From Aquamicrobium sp. (GTDB lineage: Bacteria > Pseudomonadota > Alphaproteobacteria > Rhizobiales > Rhizobiaceae), in assembly GCA_019739225.1 (NCBI GenBank), contig JAHHDT010000002.1, positions 102,640 to 166,639 of the forward strand: 64,000 nucleotides of DNA, given 5' to 3'. This document shows, one piece after another, positions 18,152 to 27,599 of the stretch. The stretch's first letter is position 1; every line of letters starts with the position of its first letter. Below the pieces are notes generated by a model. The model did no database searches. It was given only the letters and a program-made list of their open reading frames with translations, and had not been told where the DNA came from. Position numbers and translations under genes: made by a program.

Positions 18152-19198
18152 ATGACCTGGCAGCCAGCCGATACCCGTTACGACACCATGACCTACAACC
18201 GCTGCGGACGGTCCGGTCTCAAGCTGCCTGCCATCTCGCTCGGCCTATGGCACAACTTCGGTGGCGACACGCCGCACGAAACCAAGCGGGCGATCTGCCG
18301 CAAGGCCTTCGACCTCGGCATCACGCATTTCGATCTCGCCAACAATTACGGCCCGCCTCCGGGCTCTGCCGAAGTCGCTTTCGGCGAGATGCTGCGCGAT
18401 GATTTCGCCGGCTATCGCGACGAGATGATCATCTCGACGAAGGCCGGCTACAACATGTGGCCCGGCCCCTATGGCGAATGGGGCAGCCGCAAATACGTTC
18501 TTGCCTCGCTCGACCAGAGCCTCAAGCGGATGGGGCTCGACTACGTCGACATCTTCTATTCGCACCGCTTCGATCCCGAGACGCCGCTGGAAGAGACGAT
18601 GATGGCGCTCGACCATGCCGTGCGCTCCGGCAAGGCGCTCTATGTCGGCCTCTCGTCCTACAACTCGAAGCGCACGCGCGAGGCGGTGGCGATCCTCAAG
18701 GAACTCGGCACGCCGTGCCTGATCCATCAGCCCTCCTATTCGATGATCAATCGCTGGGTGGAGGAAGACGGCCTGCTCGATACGCTTGACGATCTCGGCG
18801 TCGGCTCGATCGTCTTCTCGCCGCTCGCGCAGGGCATGCTGACCGGCAAATATCTCGGCGGCATCCCCGACGATGCGCGCGCGGCGCAGGGCAAATCACT
18901 GCGGCCCGGCTTTCTCAACGAGAAGAACCTGGAAAACATCCGCGCCCTCAACGAGATCGCTTCGCGGCGCGGCCAGACGCTGGCGCAGATGGCGTTGGCC
19001 TGGGTATTGAGGGGCGGCCGTGTAACCACGGCGCTGATCGGCGCCAGCCGCCCTGAACAGGTGGAAGACTGCGTCGGCGCGCTCGCCAATCCGAACTTCA
19101 CGCCCGAGGAGCTCGCCGAGATCGACCAGTTCGCCAAGGACGCGGACATCAACCTATGGGCGGCATCCGCCGAGCGCCAAGGGCCACAGAGGAAGTGA
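18152..19198 (+). CDS. Aldo/keto reductase, L-glyceraldehyde 3-phosphate reductase type
   Basis: NAD(P)H-dependent reductase of 348 residues. The catalytic tetrad is visible: Asp and Tyr in HFDLANNYGPPPGSAE, Lys in IISTKAGYNMWPGPYGEWGS, His in DIFYSHRFDPETPLEET. The Trp-Pro-Gly-Pro-Tyr-Gly sequence and RCGRSGLKLP match the YghZ/GprA group, which reduces L-glyceraldehyde 3-phosphate and other aldehydes. The C-terminal cofactor block is ALIGASRPEQVEDCV. ATG 18152 follows the SD AAAGGAACCGA. In this cluster it may reduce a 3-keto or aldehyde intermediate; that is inferred. Confidence 0.88.
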   Translation: MTWQPADTRYDTMTYNRCGRSGLKLPAISLGLWHNFGGDTPHETKRAICRKAFDLGITHFDLANNYGPPPGSAEVAFGEMLRDDFAGYRDEMIISTKAGYNMWPGPYGEWGSRKYVLASLDQSLKRMGLDYVDIFYSHRFDPETPLEETMMALDHAVRSGKALYVGLSSYNSKRTREAVAILKELGTPCLIHQPSYSMINRWVEEDGLLDTLDDLGVGSIVFSPLAQGMLTGKYLGGIPDDARAAQGKSLRPGFLNEKNLENIRALNEIASRRGQTLAQMALAWVLRGGRVTTALIGASRPEQVEDCVGALANPNFTPEELAEIDQFAKDADINLWAASAERQGPQRK

Positions 19199-19232
19199 GA
19201 TGATTGGGTCCGCCTTCCGCGTTGTCTTGCCG

Positions 19233-19414
19233 GTGCGTCCTTCGAGGCTCGCTGCGCTCGCACCTCAGGATGAGGGAGGTGGGTTGATCGAACTCGCTCA
19301 TAACGGGCTCGATGGGCGTCAACAGAACGACCCTCGAGCCCGCGAGATTGCCAGAGCGATGCACAATAGTCCTCATCCTGAGGTGCGAGCGCAGCGAGCC
19401 TCGAAGGACGCACC
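19233..19414. repeat. 43-bp perfect inverted repeat (palindromic element)
   Basis: Arm one is 19233-19275 and begins GTGCGTCCTTCGAGGCTCGC; arm two is 19372-19414 and ends GCCTCGAAGGACGCAC. They are exact reverse complements over 43 bp, separated by 96 bp. The element fills most of the 244-bp gap between the aldo/keto reductase and GH43 genes and matches a dispersed intergenic repeat type I associate with Hyphomicrobiales. There is no transposase. Transcribed, it would form a very strong hairpin that could cut read-through into the GH43 gene. Confidence 0.85.
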
Positions 19415-19442
19415 AAAGCTGTGCCTACCTCGGGGAATCTGA

Positions 19443-21053
19443 ATGATCCGCAACCCGATCCTGCCCGGCTTCAATCCGGATCCCTCGATCTGCAGGGTCG
19501 GCGACGACTACTATATCGCGACCTCAACCTTCGAGTGGTATCCGGGCGTGCAGCTCCACCACTCGAAGGATCTCGTGAACTGGCGGCTGGTCGGGCGGCC
19601 GCTCGACCGCGCGAGCCAGCTCGACATGCGCGGCAATCCGGACTCCGGCGGCATCTGGGCGCCGTGCCTGTCTTATGCCGACGGGCTGTTCTGGCTGGTC
19701 TATACGGACGTCAAACGCATCGACGGGGCCTTCAAGGATACGCACAACTACATCGTCACTGCGCCGTCCATCGAGGGGCCGTGGTCCGACCCGGCTTACG
19801 TCAACTCGTCCGGCTTCGACCCGTCGCTTTTCCACGATGACGATGGTCGCAAATGGTTCCTCAACATGGTCTGGAACCATGTGTCGTCGGGTGTGGGCGG
19901 GCAACCCAAGCATCCCTCCTTTGCCGGCATTCTGTTGCAGGAATGGGACGCGAAGGCGAAGACGCTGGTTGGCGAGGCGCGCAACATCTTCGCCGGCAGC
20001 CCGCACGGGCTGGTCGAGGGGCCGCATCTCTTCAAGCGGGCCGGCTGGTATTATCTGACGACCGCGGAGGGCGGCACCGGCTACGACCACGCCGTCACCA
20101 TGGCACGTTCCCGCGCCATCGACGGACCCTACGAGCTGCATCCGCGCACCCATCTCATCACGTCGAAGGACGATCCCGACGCGGTTCTCCAACGGGCAGG
20201 GCACGGCCAGCTTGTGGAGACGCCGAACGGCGAAATCTACCACACGCATCTGACCTCGCGGCCGCTGCCCGGCTTGCGGCGTTCGCCGCTCGGACGGGAA
20301 ACGGCAATCCAGAAATGCGTCTGGAAGGAGGATGGCTGGCTCTATCTGGAGCAGGGCGGCCAGGTGCCGGCGGTCGAGGTCCCCGCGCCGCTGGATGTGA
20401 ATCCCGTTGATGCACCAGCCGTCGAGCGATACGATTTCGACGACAGGAAGTTGCCACTCGAATTCCAGTGGCTGCGCACGCCGGATTGGCAGCAGCTGTT
20501 CTCGTTGAGCGACCGCCCGGGCTTCCTGCGGCTGTTCGGCCGCGAGTCGATCGGCAGCTGGTATGAGCAGGCGCTCGTCGCGCGGCGACAGGACGTCTTT
20601 TCCTTCCGCGCCGAGACTCGGCTCGACTATGAGCCCAAGTCATTTCAGCAGGCCGCCGGCCTCGTCCACTACTACAATCGGCACAAGTTCCATTTTCTCG
20701 CCGTCACCCACGACGCGCATCACGGCCGTGTGCTGACCGTGATGAGCTGTCCCGGAGACTGGCCTGACGGCAGGCTCACCTTTCCGCTTGGCCAACCGAT
20801 CCCGCTGCCGGGCGATGCGCCCGTCACGCTGGCAGCCGAGGTTCGTGGCGCCACGCTTGCCTTCAGCTATCAGCGCGACGGCGAGTGGATTCAGGTCGGG
20901 CCGACGCTCGACGCCAGCGTGATCTCGGACGAAGGCGGTCGCGGCGAGCACGGCTCCTTTACAGGGGCCTTTGTCGGCATGGCCGCATTCGACACCAGCG
21001 GCAGCGGCCTTCATGCCGATTTCGACTGGTTCAGCTACGAGCGCGTGGGATGA
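19443..21053 (+). CDS. Glycoside hydrolase family 43 (beta-xylosidase-like)
   Basis: Inverting glycosidase of 536 residues, probably a beta-xylosidase or alpha-L-arabinofuranosidase. The five-blade catalytic domain shows all three carboxylates: Asp near residue 13 in GFNPDPSI (general base), Asp near 126 in [16 protein letters not shown], and Glu near 192 in LVEGPHLF (general acid). A C-terminal beta-sandwich (DUF1349/XynB-C type) starts near residue 320. There is no signal peptide, so it acts on imported oligosaccharides in the cytoplasm. This fits the ABC importer upstream. The 3' end overlaps the next gene by 4 bp (ATGA). Confidence 0.92.
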   Translation: MIRNPILPGFNPDPSICRVGDDYYIATSTFEWYPGVQLHHSKDLVNWRLVGRPLDRASQLDMRGNPDSGGIWAPCLSYADGLFWLVYTDVKRIDGAFKDTHNYIVTAPSIEGPWSDPAYVNSSGFDPSLFHDDDGRKWFLNMVWNHVSSGVGGQPKHPSFAGILLQEWDAKAKTLVGEARNIFAGSPHGLVEGPHLFKRAGWYYLTTAEGGTGYDHAVTMARSRAIDGPYELHPRTHLITSKDDPDAVLQRAGHGQLVETPNGEIYHTHLTSRPLPGLRRSPLGRETAIQKCVWKEDGWLYLEQGGQVPAVEVPAPLDVNPVDAPAVERYDFDDRKLPLEFQWLRTPDWQQLFSLSDRPGFLRLFGRESIGSWYEQALVARRQDVFSFRAETRLDYEPKSFQQAAGLVHYYNRHKFHFLAVTHDAHHGRVLTVMSCPGDWPDGRLTFPLGQPIPLPGDAPVTLAAEVRGATLAFSYQRDGEWIQVGPTLDASVISDEGGRGEHGSFTGAFVGMAAFDTSGSGLHADFDWFSYERVG

Positions 21054-21877
21054 AGAGCGAAATCGTCATCCACGAGCCCGCCACGGGTGGCGAACGCGTG
21101 GTCTATGCCACCGAGATGCTGATCGAGGCGCCAAACTGGTCGCCCGACGGGACGTTTCTCGTGTTCAATGGCGATGGCCTGATCTGGCGGCTCGATCTTG
21201 CAAGCGGCGCGAAACCGCAGCGCATCGATACCGGTTTTGCCACGGCCTGCAACAACGATCACGGCATCTCGCCGGACGGCACCACGCTCGTCATCAGCGA
21301 CAAGACCGAAACCGGGCAGTCCTGCATCTACACGCTGCCCATCGATGGTGGCGTGCCGAGGCGGATCACGGACAACGTACCGTCGTGGTGGCATGGCTGG
21401 TCGCCCGACGGCAGGACGCTGGCCTACGCGGCGGCGCGCGATGACGGCATGGACATCTACACTGTCGGGTCCTCCGGCGGCGAAGAGACCCGGATCACCG
21501 ATGGTGGCGGTCATTATGACGGGCCGGAATACACACCGGACGGGAACTGGATATGGTTCAATTCCGACCGGGGCGGAACGATGCAACTCTGGCGCATTCG
21601 GACCGACGGCGGCGGCATCGAACAGATGACCGATGACGAACGTGTAAACTGGTTCCCGCACCCCTCTCCCGACGGAACCGCGGTGCTCTATCTGGCTTAT
21701 GAAGCGGGCACGAAAGGCCATCCGCGCGACAGAGACGTGGAGCTGCGCCTGATGAACCCCGAGGGCGGCAGCATCCGCACCGCCGTCTCGCTGTTTGGCG
21801 GGCAGGGGTCGATCAATGTGCCCTGCTGGGCACCGGACTCGACTGCTTTCGCTTACGTGCGCTACGCGCGCACGTGA
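21050..21877 (+). CDS. TolB-like PD40 beta-propeller protein, cytoplasmic
   Basis: Protein of 275 residues made of about six PD40 repeats. The repeat motif is visible as NWSPDG, GISPDG, GWSPDG, EYTPDG, PHPSPDG and CWAPDS. There is no signal peptide, unlike true TolB. Several blades carry a His or acidic residue just before the SPDG motif (NNDHG, SWWHG, GHYDG, FPHPS), a layout reminiscent of metal-using propeller lyases such as oligogalacturonate lyase. It starts at ATG 21050 in an ATGA overlap with GH43. Function is unassigned; an enzymatic role in sugar breakdown is a hypothesis. Confidence 0.8.
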   Translation: MKSEIVIHEPATGGERVVYATEMLIEAPNWSPDGTFLVFNGDGLIWRLDLASGAKPQRIDTGFATACNNDHGISPDGTTLVISDKTETGQSCIYTLPIDGGVPRRITDNVPSWWHGWSPDGRTLAYAAARDDGMDIYTVGSSGGEETRITDGGGHYDGPEYTPDGNWIWFNSDRGGTMQLWRIRTDGGGIEQMTDDERVNWFPHPSPDGTAVLYLAYEAGTKGHPRDRDVELRLMNPEGGSIRTAVSLFGGQGSINVPCWAPDSTAFAYVRYART

Positions 21878-21902
21878 AATCGACACAGGAAAGGAACATG
21901 AC

Positions 21903-22961
21903 ATGCCGGCTACGATGAAGGGCCCTGCGATCTTTCTGGCGCAATTCGCTGGCGACGAGGCGCCGTTCAACACGCTGCCATCGATCGCCAGGTGGGCAGC
22001 CGGACACGGCTACAAGGGTATTCAGGTGCCGAGCAATGACGGGCGCCTCTTCGACCTGGAAAAGGCGGCGTCTTCGAAGGACTACTGCGACGAGGTCAAG
22101 GGCGTCTGCGCCGAGGCGGGCGTGGAGATCACCGAATTGTCCACCCACATCCAGGGCCAGCTCGTTGCGGTCCACCCGGCCTATGACGCGCAGTTCGACG
22201 GGTTCGCGCCAGAGAAGGTGCGCGGCAATCCCAGGGCGCGGCAGGCATGGGCCGTCGAGCAGATGAAGCTAGCGGCGAAGGCTTCGCAGAACCTCGGGCT
22301 GAAGGCGAGCGTGTCCTTCACCGGTTCGCTTGCCTTCCCCTATCTCTATCCCTGGCCGCAGCGTCCGGCCGGCCTCGTCGAGGAGGCATTCGGCGAGCTC
22401 GGCAAGCGCTGGAAGCCGATCCTCGACGCCTATGAGGATGCCGACTGCGATCTCGGTTTCGAAATTCACCCCGGCGAGGACGTTTTCGACGGCGCGACCT
22501 TCGAGATGTTCCTGGATGCGGTCGGCGGCCACAAGCGCTGCACGATCAATTACGACCCGTCGCACTTCCTGCTGCAGCAGCTCGACTACCTCGCCTTCAT
22601 CGACATCTATCACGAGCGCATTTCGGCCTTCCACGTGAAGGATGCCGAGTTCAACCCGACCGGCCGGCAGGGCGTCTATTCCGGTTATCAGGGCTGGACC
22701 GAGCGGGCCGGCCGCTTCCGTTCGCTGGGCGACGGTCAGGTTGATTTCGGCGGCATCTTCTCGAAGCTGGCGCAGTATGGTTACGACCGCTGGGCGGTGC
22801 TCGAGTGGGAATGCTGCCTCAAGCACCCCGAAGACGGGGCGGCAGAAGGCGCGCCCTTCATCGAGCACCACATCATTCGCGTCACCGAGAAGGCATTCGA
22901 CGATTTCGCCGATTCCGGTGTCGACCGCGCCGCGCTGCGCAGGATGATGGGCATAGGATAA
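21903..22961 (+). CDS. Sugar phosphate isomerase/epimerase family TIM barrel
   Basis: Second xylose-isomerase-like protein in the cluster, 352 residues. Metal-binding features are [15 protein letters not shown] (Glu/His), [16 protein letters not shown] (Asp/His), FHVKDAEFN and [16 protein letters not shown] (Glu). The long [22 protein letters not shown] insert is typical of a subgroup found beside MocA dehydrogenases. ATG 21903 follows the SD AGGAAAGGA; the nearby ATG 21898 is out of frame. It is larger than, and not a close copy of, the 16198 protein, so the two probably catalyse different steps. Confidence 0.88.
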   Translation: MPATMKGPAIFLAQFAGDEAPFNTLPSIARWAAGHGYKGIQVPSNDGRLFDLEKAASSKDYCDEVKGVCAEAGVEITELSTHIQGQLVAVHPAYDAQFDGFAPEKVRGNPRARQAWAVEQMKLAAKASQNLGLKASVSFTGSLAFPYLYPWPQRPAGLVEEAFGELGKRWKPILDAYEDADCDLGFEIHPGEDVFDGATFEMFLDAVGGHKRCTINYDPSHFLLQQLDYLAFIDIYHERISAFHVKDAEFNPTGRQGVYSGYQGWTERAGRFRSLGDGQVDFGGIFSKLAQYGYDRWAVLEWECCLKHPEDGAAEGAPFIEHHIIRVTEKAFDDFADSGVDRAALRRMMGIG

Positions 22962-23031
22962 GGTCTTCGGCCTCTCGACAACGGCGAACGCACACGCTAG
23001 GCGGACGGCAGATCAACGGGAGCCGTCCGCA

Positions 23032-23715
23032 ATGACCGGAACCATCATCGCACCGTCCGTGCTTTCGGCCGACTTTTCCCGGCTCGGCGACGAGGTCGAG
23101 GCGGTGGTTGCCGCAGGCGCCGACTGGATTCATCTCGATGTAATGGACGGCCATTTCGTGCCGAACATCACCTTCGGCCCGCCCATCATTAAGGCGATCC
23201 GCAACCGCACCGACAAGGTGTTCGACTGCCATCTCATGATTGCGCCGACGGACGCCTATCTGGCTGCCTTCGCGGATGCCGGTTGCGACATCATCACCGT
23301 CCATGCCGAGGCCGGCCCTCATCTCGACCGCTCGCTGCAGGCGATCAAGGCGCTCGGCAAGAAGGCTGGTGTGTCGCTCAACCCGTCGACGCCGGAAAAC
23401 GTCATCGAATACGTGCTTGACCGGCTCGACCTTGTGCTTCTGATGACGGTCAATCCCGGCTTCGGCGGGCAGGCTTTCATTCCCTCGGTCGTCGAGAAGG
23501 TCCGCCGCGTGAAGGCGCTGATCGGCGACCGGCCAATCGACATAGAGATCGATGGCGGCGTGACGCCGGAAACGGCCCCACTGGTCACGAAGGCCGGTGC
23601 GAACGTGCTTGTCGCAGGCTCGGCGGTGTTCAAGGGCGGATCGAAAGACGCCTATGCCACGAACATCTCCGCTATCCGTACCGCGGCGGATACAGCCGTC
23701 GGGCGAATGGTCTAG
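23032..23715 (+). CDS. rpe: Ribulose-phosphate 3-epimerase
   Basis: Interconverts ribulose 5-phosphate and xylulose 5-phosphate in the pentose phosphate pathway. The 227-residue (beta/alpha)8 protein shows [37 protein letters not shown] (metal His/Asp), [31 protein letters not shown] and [14 protein letters not shown] with the phosphate-binding loop [12 protein letters not shown]. It is 70 bp after the TIM-barrel gene with a modest SD (GGGAGCCGTCCGCA). It may be co-transcribed with the sugar cluster, so that released xylose carbon enters the pentose phosphate route. Confidence 0.96.
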   Translation: MTGTIIAPSVLSADFSRLGDEVEAVVAAGADWIHLDVMDGHFVPNITFGPPIIKAIRNRTDKVFDCHLMIAPTDAYLAAFADAGCDIITVHAEAGPHLDRSLQAIKALGKKAGVSLNPSTPENVIEYVLDRLDLVLLMTVNPGFGGQAFIPSVVEKVRRVKALIGDRPIDIEIDGGVTPETAPLVTKAGANVLVAGSAVFKGGSKDAYATNISAIRTAADTAVGRMV

Positions 23716-23733
23716 GAAACGTCGGCGCCCCTT

Positions 23734-24360
23734 TCAGCGGGCCGTGGTCCAGCCGAACCAGACCGCAACGAGCGCCAGCAGGGCTGAAAGTGCGCGTCGC
23801 GCGATCCGTTCCCGGCGCGGATCGTTCAGAAGGGGTTCGAGCGCACCGGCCAGCACCACGATGCCCGCGTGAATGAGCGTTGCGATCACGACATAGACGA
23901 CGGTCAGCGTCACTGTCTGCGCCAATAGCGGTCGCGCGGCGTCCACGAACGTCGGCAGCACAGCGACGTAGAACATCGCAGCCTTCGGGTTGAGCAGGTT
24001 GGTGATCAGACCACGCAGGAAATAGCGCCCGCCGATCCTGGCATCCGATGCCACGACATCGCCGCTGCCGCGCCATCCGTCCCACGCAAGATAGAACAGG
24101 AAGGCCACCCCGGCCCAGCGCAGGATTTCGTATGCAAGCGGCGATGCGCTGATGAGCTCCGCGACGCCGAAGGCCGCCGCGAACCCGATTACGGCCAGAC
24201 CAAGCGCGACGCCGGCGACGGTGGCGAAGCCGACCCGTCGCCCCTCCGACGCCGAAACGAGCGCCAGATAGGTCATGTTCGGGCCAGGCGTCAGCTCGAT
24301 GATGGTCGAGGCAAGCATGAACGAGAGCAGCGTCGGCAGCGCGACGGCGACCGTTTCCAC
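23734..24360 (-). CDS. LysE family amino-acid exporter
   Basis: Inner-membrane exporter of 208 residues with about six hydrophobic helices. The LysE/RhtB signature ELTPGPNMTYLALVSASEGRRVGFATVAGVALG is near the N-terminus, and FLRGLITNLLNPKAAMFYVAVLPTFV is the conserved second half. It probably exports an amino acid or analogue. It lies one base after polA on the minus strand and converges on rpe with an 18-bp gap. The substrate cannot be read from the sequence. Confidence 0.9.
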   Translation of the reverse strand: METVAVALPTLLSFMLASTIIELTPGPNMTYLALVSASEGRRVGFATVAGVALGLAVIGFAAAFGVAELISASPLAYEILRWAGVAFLFYLAWDGWRGSGDVVASDARIGGRYFLRGLITNLLNPKAAMFYVAVLPTFVDAARPLLAQTVTLTVVYVVIATLIHAGIVVLAGALEPLLNDPRRERIARRALSALLALVAVWFGWTTAR

Positions 24361-24361
24361 C

Positions 24362-27292
24362 TCAATGCGCCTCGTCCCAGTTCTTCGCGGCGCGGGCGTC
24401 GACGTGGAGCGGCACCTTCATGGCGAGCGCCGGCATGGCGGCATTCTCCATGACGTCGCGGATCACCGGCATGGCCGCCGCGATCTCGCCTTCCGGCGCT
24501 TCAAAGATCAGTTCGTCATGCACCTGCAGCAGCATCTGCGTGTTGTGCAGCCCCGCTTTCTCCAACGCAGCCTCCATCCGCACCATCGCGCGGCGGATGA
24601 TGTCGGCGGCCGAGCCCTGGATCGGGGCGTTGATCGAGGCGCGCTCGTTGAACGCCCGCACGGAGGGATTCGGTGAGCGTATCTCGGGGAAGTGGATGCG
24701 GCGGCCGAAGATTGTCTCCACGTAGCCGTTGTCGCGCGAATGCGCCTTGGCCGTGTCCATATAGTCGCGGATGCCCGGAAAGCGCTCGAAATACTTCTTG
24801 ATGTAAGCGCTGGCCTCCTCGCGCGGAATCGCAAGCTGGTTGGCCAGTCCGAATGCAGAGATGCCATAGATGATGCCGAAATTGATCGCCTTGGCGCGCC
24901 GGCGCACCTCACCCGGCATGCCCTCGACCGGCACGCCGAACATCTCGGATGCCGTCATCGCGTGAATGTCGATGCCATCGGCGAAGGCCTGGCGAAGCTG
25001 AGGAATGTCGGCGACGTGGGCGAGCACGCGCAGCTCGATCTGGCTGTAATCGGCCGAGATCAGCAGGTTCCCGGGCTCGGCGATGAACGCGGTGCGGATC
25101 TTGCGGCCTTCCGCTGTGCGGATCGGGATGTTCTGCAGGTTGGGGTCCGACGACGACAGGCGACCGGTGGTGGTGGATGCCAGCGCATAGGACGTGTGCA
25201 CCCGCTTCGTTTCGGGATTGATGAAGCCGGGCAGCGCGTCGGTATAGGTCGATTTCAGCTTGGTGAGCTGGCGCCAGTCGACGATCTTGCGCGGCAGCTC
25301 GTGGCCGGCGGCGGCAAGGTCTTCGAGTTCGCGCGCGGTGGTCGACCACTGTCCGGTCTTGGTCTTCGAGCCGCCCGGAAGTCCCATCTTGCCGAACAGG
25401 ATGTCGCCGAGCTGTTTCGGCGAGCCAACGGTGAAGCGCTCGCCGGCAAGCTGGTAGATTTCATCCTCCAGTGCCGCTGCGCCCTGCGCGAAATCGCCGG
25501 ATAGGCGCGACAGAATCTGGCGGTCGACCGAGATGCCGCGCTGCTCCATCCGGCCGAGCACCGGCACCAGCGGGCGCTCCAGCCGCTCATAGACGGAGAC
25601 GAGGCCCTTGTCGGCAAGCCGTGGCTTGAGGACCCGCCACAGCCGCAGCGTCACGTCGGCATCCTCTGCGGCATAGCAGGTGGCCCTGTCGAGATCGACG
25701 AAGTCGAAGGTGACCATCGCCTTGCCGGAACCGCAGACGTCCTTGAAGGCGATCGGCGTGTGGCCCAGCCAGCGCTCGGACAGCGCATCCATGCCGTGGG
25801 AACCGTTTGAGCCGCCGTCAAGCACGTAGGAGAGAAGCATCGTGTCGTCATAAGGCGCAACGTCGATGCCGTGGCGTTGCATGATGACGAGATCGTATTT
25901 CAGGTTCTGCGCGACCTTGAGGACGCCGCGGTCCTCCATCAGCGGCTTCAGTTCGGCCAGCGCGTCTCGCGCCGGGATCTGGCCTTCCACCAGCCCGCCG
26001 CCCAGCAAGTCGCCGGCGCCCGACTTGTGGATCAGCGGCACATAGGCAGCGCGTCCGGGCCGGGTGGCAAGGCTGAAGCCGCAGAGCTCCGCCTGCATCG
26101 GGTCGAGGGATGTCGTCTCCGTATCGAAGGCGACGACGCCCGCCTCGCGTGCCTCCGCGATCCATTCGCGCAGCGTGGCGATGTCGCGGATGCAGTCATA
26201 GGCGGTGTTGTCGACCTTTTGCGCGACCGCCTCGGCGGCGCGGGCTGCGGCGAGCGCGCCCGGCGTGTCCCCTGCTGGCGCCGCAGCCGATGCGGCATCC
26301 CCCTCGGCAGTTGCGTCGGCAGGCTTTGAACCGACATCCGGACCGTGCGCTGCCTCGCCCCATTCGACGTCCACCTGCGCCGACTCGATCTCGGCGGCCT
26401 CGGCACCGGACGCCTCGGCGACGCGCCGCGTTAGCGTGGTGAATTCCATCGCCTTGAGGAAGGAAATCAGCTTCGGGCCATTCGGCGGCTGCAGCACGAA
26501 ATCGTCCAGCGGCTCGACGCCGGGAACGTCGTTCCTGAGCCGCACCAGCTCGCGCGACATCAGCGCCTTGTCGCGATTCTCGATCAGCGTCTCGCGCCGT
26601 TTCTGCTGTTTAATCTCGCCCGCGCGCTCCAGCAGCGTGTCGAGGTCGCCATATTCCTCCAGAAGCTGGGCCGCCGTCTTCTGGCCGATGCCGGGAACGC
26701 CGGGAATGTTGTCGACGGAGTCGCCCATCAGCGCCTGCAGGTCGATCATCTTTTCCGGCGGCACGCCCCACTTCTCGATCACCTCGGGGACGTTGATTTC
26801 CTTGTCCTTCATCGGGTCGTACATCGACACCGTGGGACCCACGAGCTGCATAAGGTCCTTGTCGGAGGAGATGATGGTGGTGTCGCCGCCGGCCTCGCAG
26901 GCCAGCCGCGCATAAGTGGCGATCAGATCGTCCGCCTCGAACCCTTCTATTTCCAGGCATGGCAGGTCGAAGGCGCGCGTCGCCTCGCGGATCAGGCCGA
27001 ACTGGGGGATCAGGTCTTCGGGTGGCGCCGAGCGGTTTGCCTTGTATTCCGGATAGAGTTCGTTGCGGAACGTCTTCGACGAATAGTCGAAGATGACCGC
27101 GAAATGTGTCGGCGTGACCCCTACATCGGTGTCGCGCGCGTTCTGCATCAGCTTCCACAGCATGTTGCAGAAGCCGGAGACCGCGCCGACAGGAAGGCCG
27201 TCGGATTTTCGCGTCAGCGGCGGCAGTGCGTGATAGGCGCGGAAGATGTAGCCGGAGCCGTCGACGAGGAAGAGATGATCGCCCTTTTTCAT
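24362..27292 (-). CDS. polA: DNA polymerase I
   Basis: Replication/repair polymerase of 976 residues with three domains. The 5' nuclease starts at LFLVDGSGYIFRAYHALPP and includes EGFEADDLIATYA and DKDLMQL. The 3'-5' proofreading domain is intact by motif: FDTETTSLDP (Exo I), NLKYDL (Exo II), YAAEDADVTLRLW (Exo III). The polymerase domain has motif A SADYSQIELRVLAH, motif B RRAKAINFGIIYGIS and motif C QVHDELIFEAP. The start is ATG 27292 (MKKGDH); an upstream extension is not family-like. An acidic, alanine-rich linker near residues 300-350 separates the nuclease from the proofreading domain. Confidence 0.97.
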   Translation of the reverse strand: MKKGDHLFLVDGSGYIFRAYHALPPLTRKSDGLPVGAVSGFCNMLWKLMQNARDTDVGVTPTHFAVIFDYSSKTFRNELYPEYKANRSAPPEDLIPQFGLIREATRAFDLPCLEIEGFEADDLIATYARLACEAGGDTTIISSDKDLMQLVGPTVSMYDPMKDKEINVPEVIEKWGVPPEKMIDLQALMGDSVDNIPGVPGIGQKTAAQLLEEYGDLDTLLERAGEIKQQKRRETLIENRDKALMSRELVRLRNDVPGVEPLDDFVLQPPNGPKLISFLKAMEFTTLTRRVAEASGAEAAEIESAQVDVEWGEAAHGPDVGSKPADATAEGDAASAAAPAGDTPGALAAARAAEAVAQKVDNTAYDCIRDIATLREWIAEAREAGVVAFDTETTSLDPMQAELCGFSLATRPGRAAYVPLIHKSGAGDLLGGGLVEGQIPARDALAELKPLMEDRGVLKVAQNLKYDLVIMQRHGIDVAPYDDTMLLSYVLDGGSNGSHGMDALSERWLGHTPIAFKDVCGSGKAMVTFDFVDLDRATCYAAEDADVTLRLWRVLKPRLADKGLVSVYERLERPLVPVLGRMEQRGISVDRQILSRLSGDFAQGAAALEDEIYQLAGERFTVGSPKQLGDILFGKMGLPGGSKTKTGQWSTTARELEDLAAAGHELPRKIVDWRQLTKLKSTYTDALPGFINPETKRVHTSYALASTTTGRLSSSDPNLQNIPIRTAEGRKIRTAFIAEPGNLLISADYSQIELRVLAHVADIPQLRQAFADGIDIHAMTASEMFGVPVEGMPGEVRRRAKAINFGIIYGISAFGLANQLAIPREEASAYIKKYFERFPGIRDYMDTAKAHSRDNGYVETIFGRRIHFPEIRSPNPSVRAFNERASINAPIQGSAADIIRRAMVRMEAALEKAGLHNTQMLLQVHDELIFEAPEGEIAAAMPVIRDVMENAAMPALAMKVPLHVDARAAKNWDEAH

Positions 27293-27456
27293 GGACAAAC
27301 GCCTAGCGCGGGGCATCCGTGGTGTCCATCGCAAACCGCTTCAGAGCCCCTTGTTCCTGCCACGTCGTCAGGGCAGGCCGCCCATCACGGCCATGTTACA
27401 GAGATGTAATGTTGACGCCCTTGAATCGCCATTTTCAAAGACCCAAATGCAGGTCA

Positions 27457-27599
27457 TCGGCAATTTTCGCCGAGTCCGGGAAATAGGCCCGTCCCCCGCC
27501 TGAACCGGACATTGCGGGAGCCTCATCCCCCTCTCCGGGCTCCCGCATCGTTTCGAGTAAGGCCGCCGTGGTTCCCCTCCACCACGGCGGCACTTTTTT
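27457..27599 (+). ncRNA. Candidate structured small RNA next to polA
   Basis: Four consecutive stem-loops lie on the plus strand. The stems are TCGGC/GCCGA (27457-27473), GTCCGG/CCGGAC (27474-27510), GCGGGAGCC/GGCTCCCGC (27514-27546), and the terminator stem (27562-27591) followed by six T. No plus-strand gene precedes this terminator, so an independent transcript of roughly 140-180 nt is implied. The last two loops carry CU-rich text (CCCCCTCTCC and TCCCCTCC) complementary to Shine-Dalgarno sequences, as in rhizobial regulatory sRNAs. From memory, Sinorhizobium has the alpha-r7 sRNA Smr7C beside polA; this may be its counterpart. The 5' end is a guess. Confidence 0.62.
27562..27599 (+). terminator. 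Rho-independent terminator
   Basis: An 11-bp perfect stem, GCCGCCGTGGT (27562-27572) with ACCACGGCGGC (27581-27591), around the loop TCCCCTCC. It is followed by AC and a run of six T (27594-27599). It is the strongest intrinsic terminator in the window and defines the 3' end of the candidate sRNA. Confidence 0.88.

Noticed and set aside
19200..19442. A short protein encoded in the gap before GH43
   Set aside because: The frame consists of the 43-bp inverted repeat arms and spacer; no SD or recognisable features.
21050..21877. TolB of the Tol-Pal system
   Set aside because: No signal peptide, no TolB N-terminal domain, and no tol/pal neighbours.
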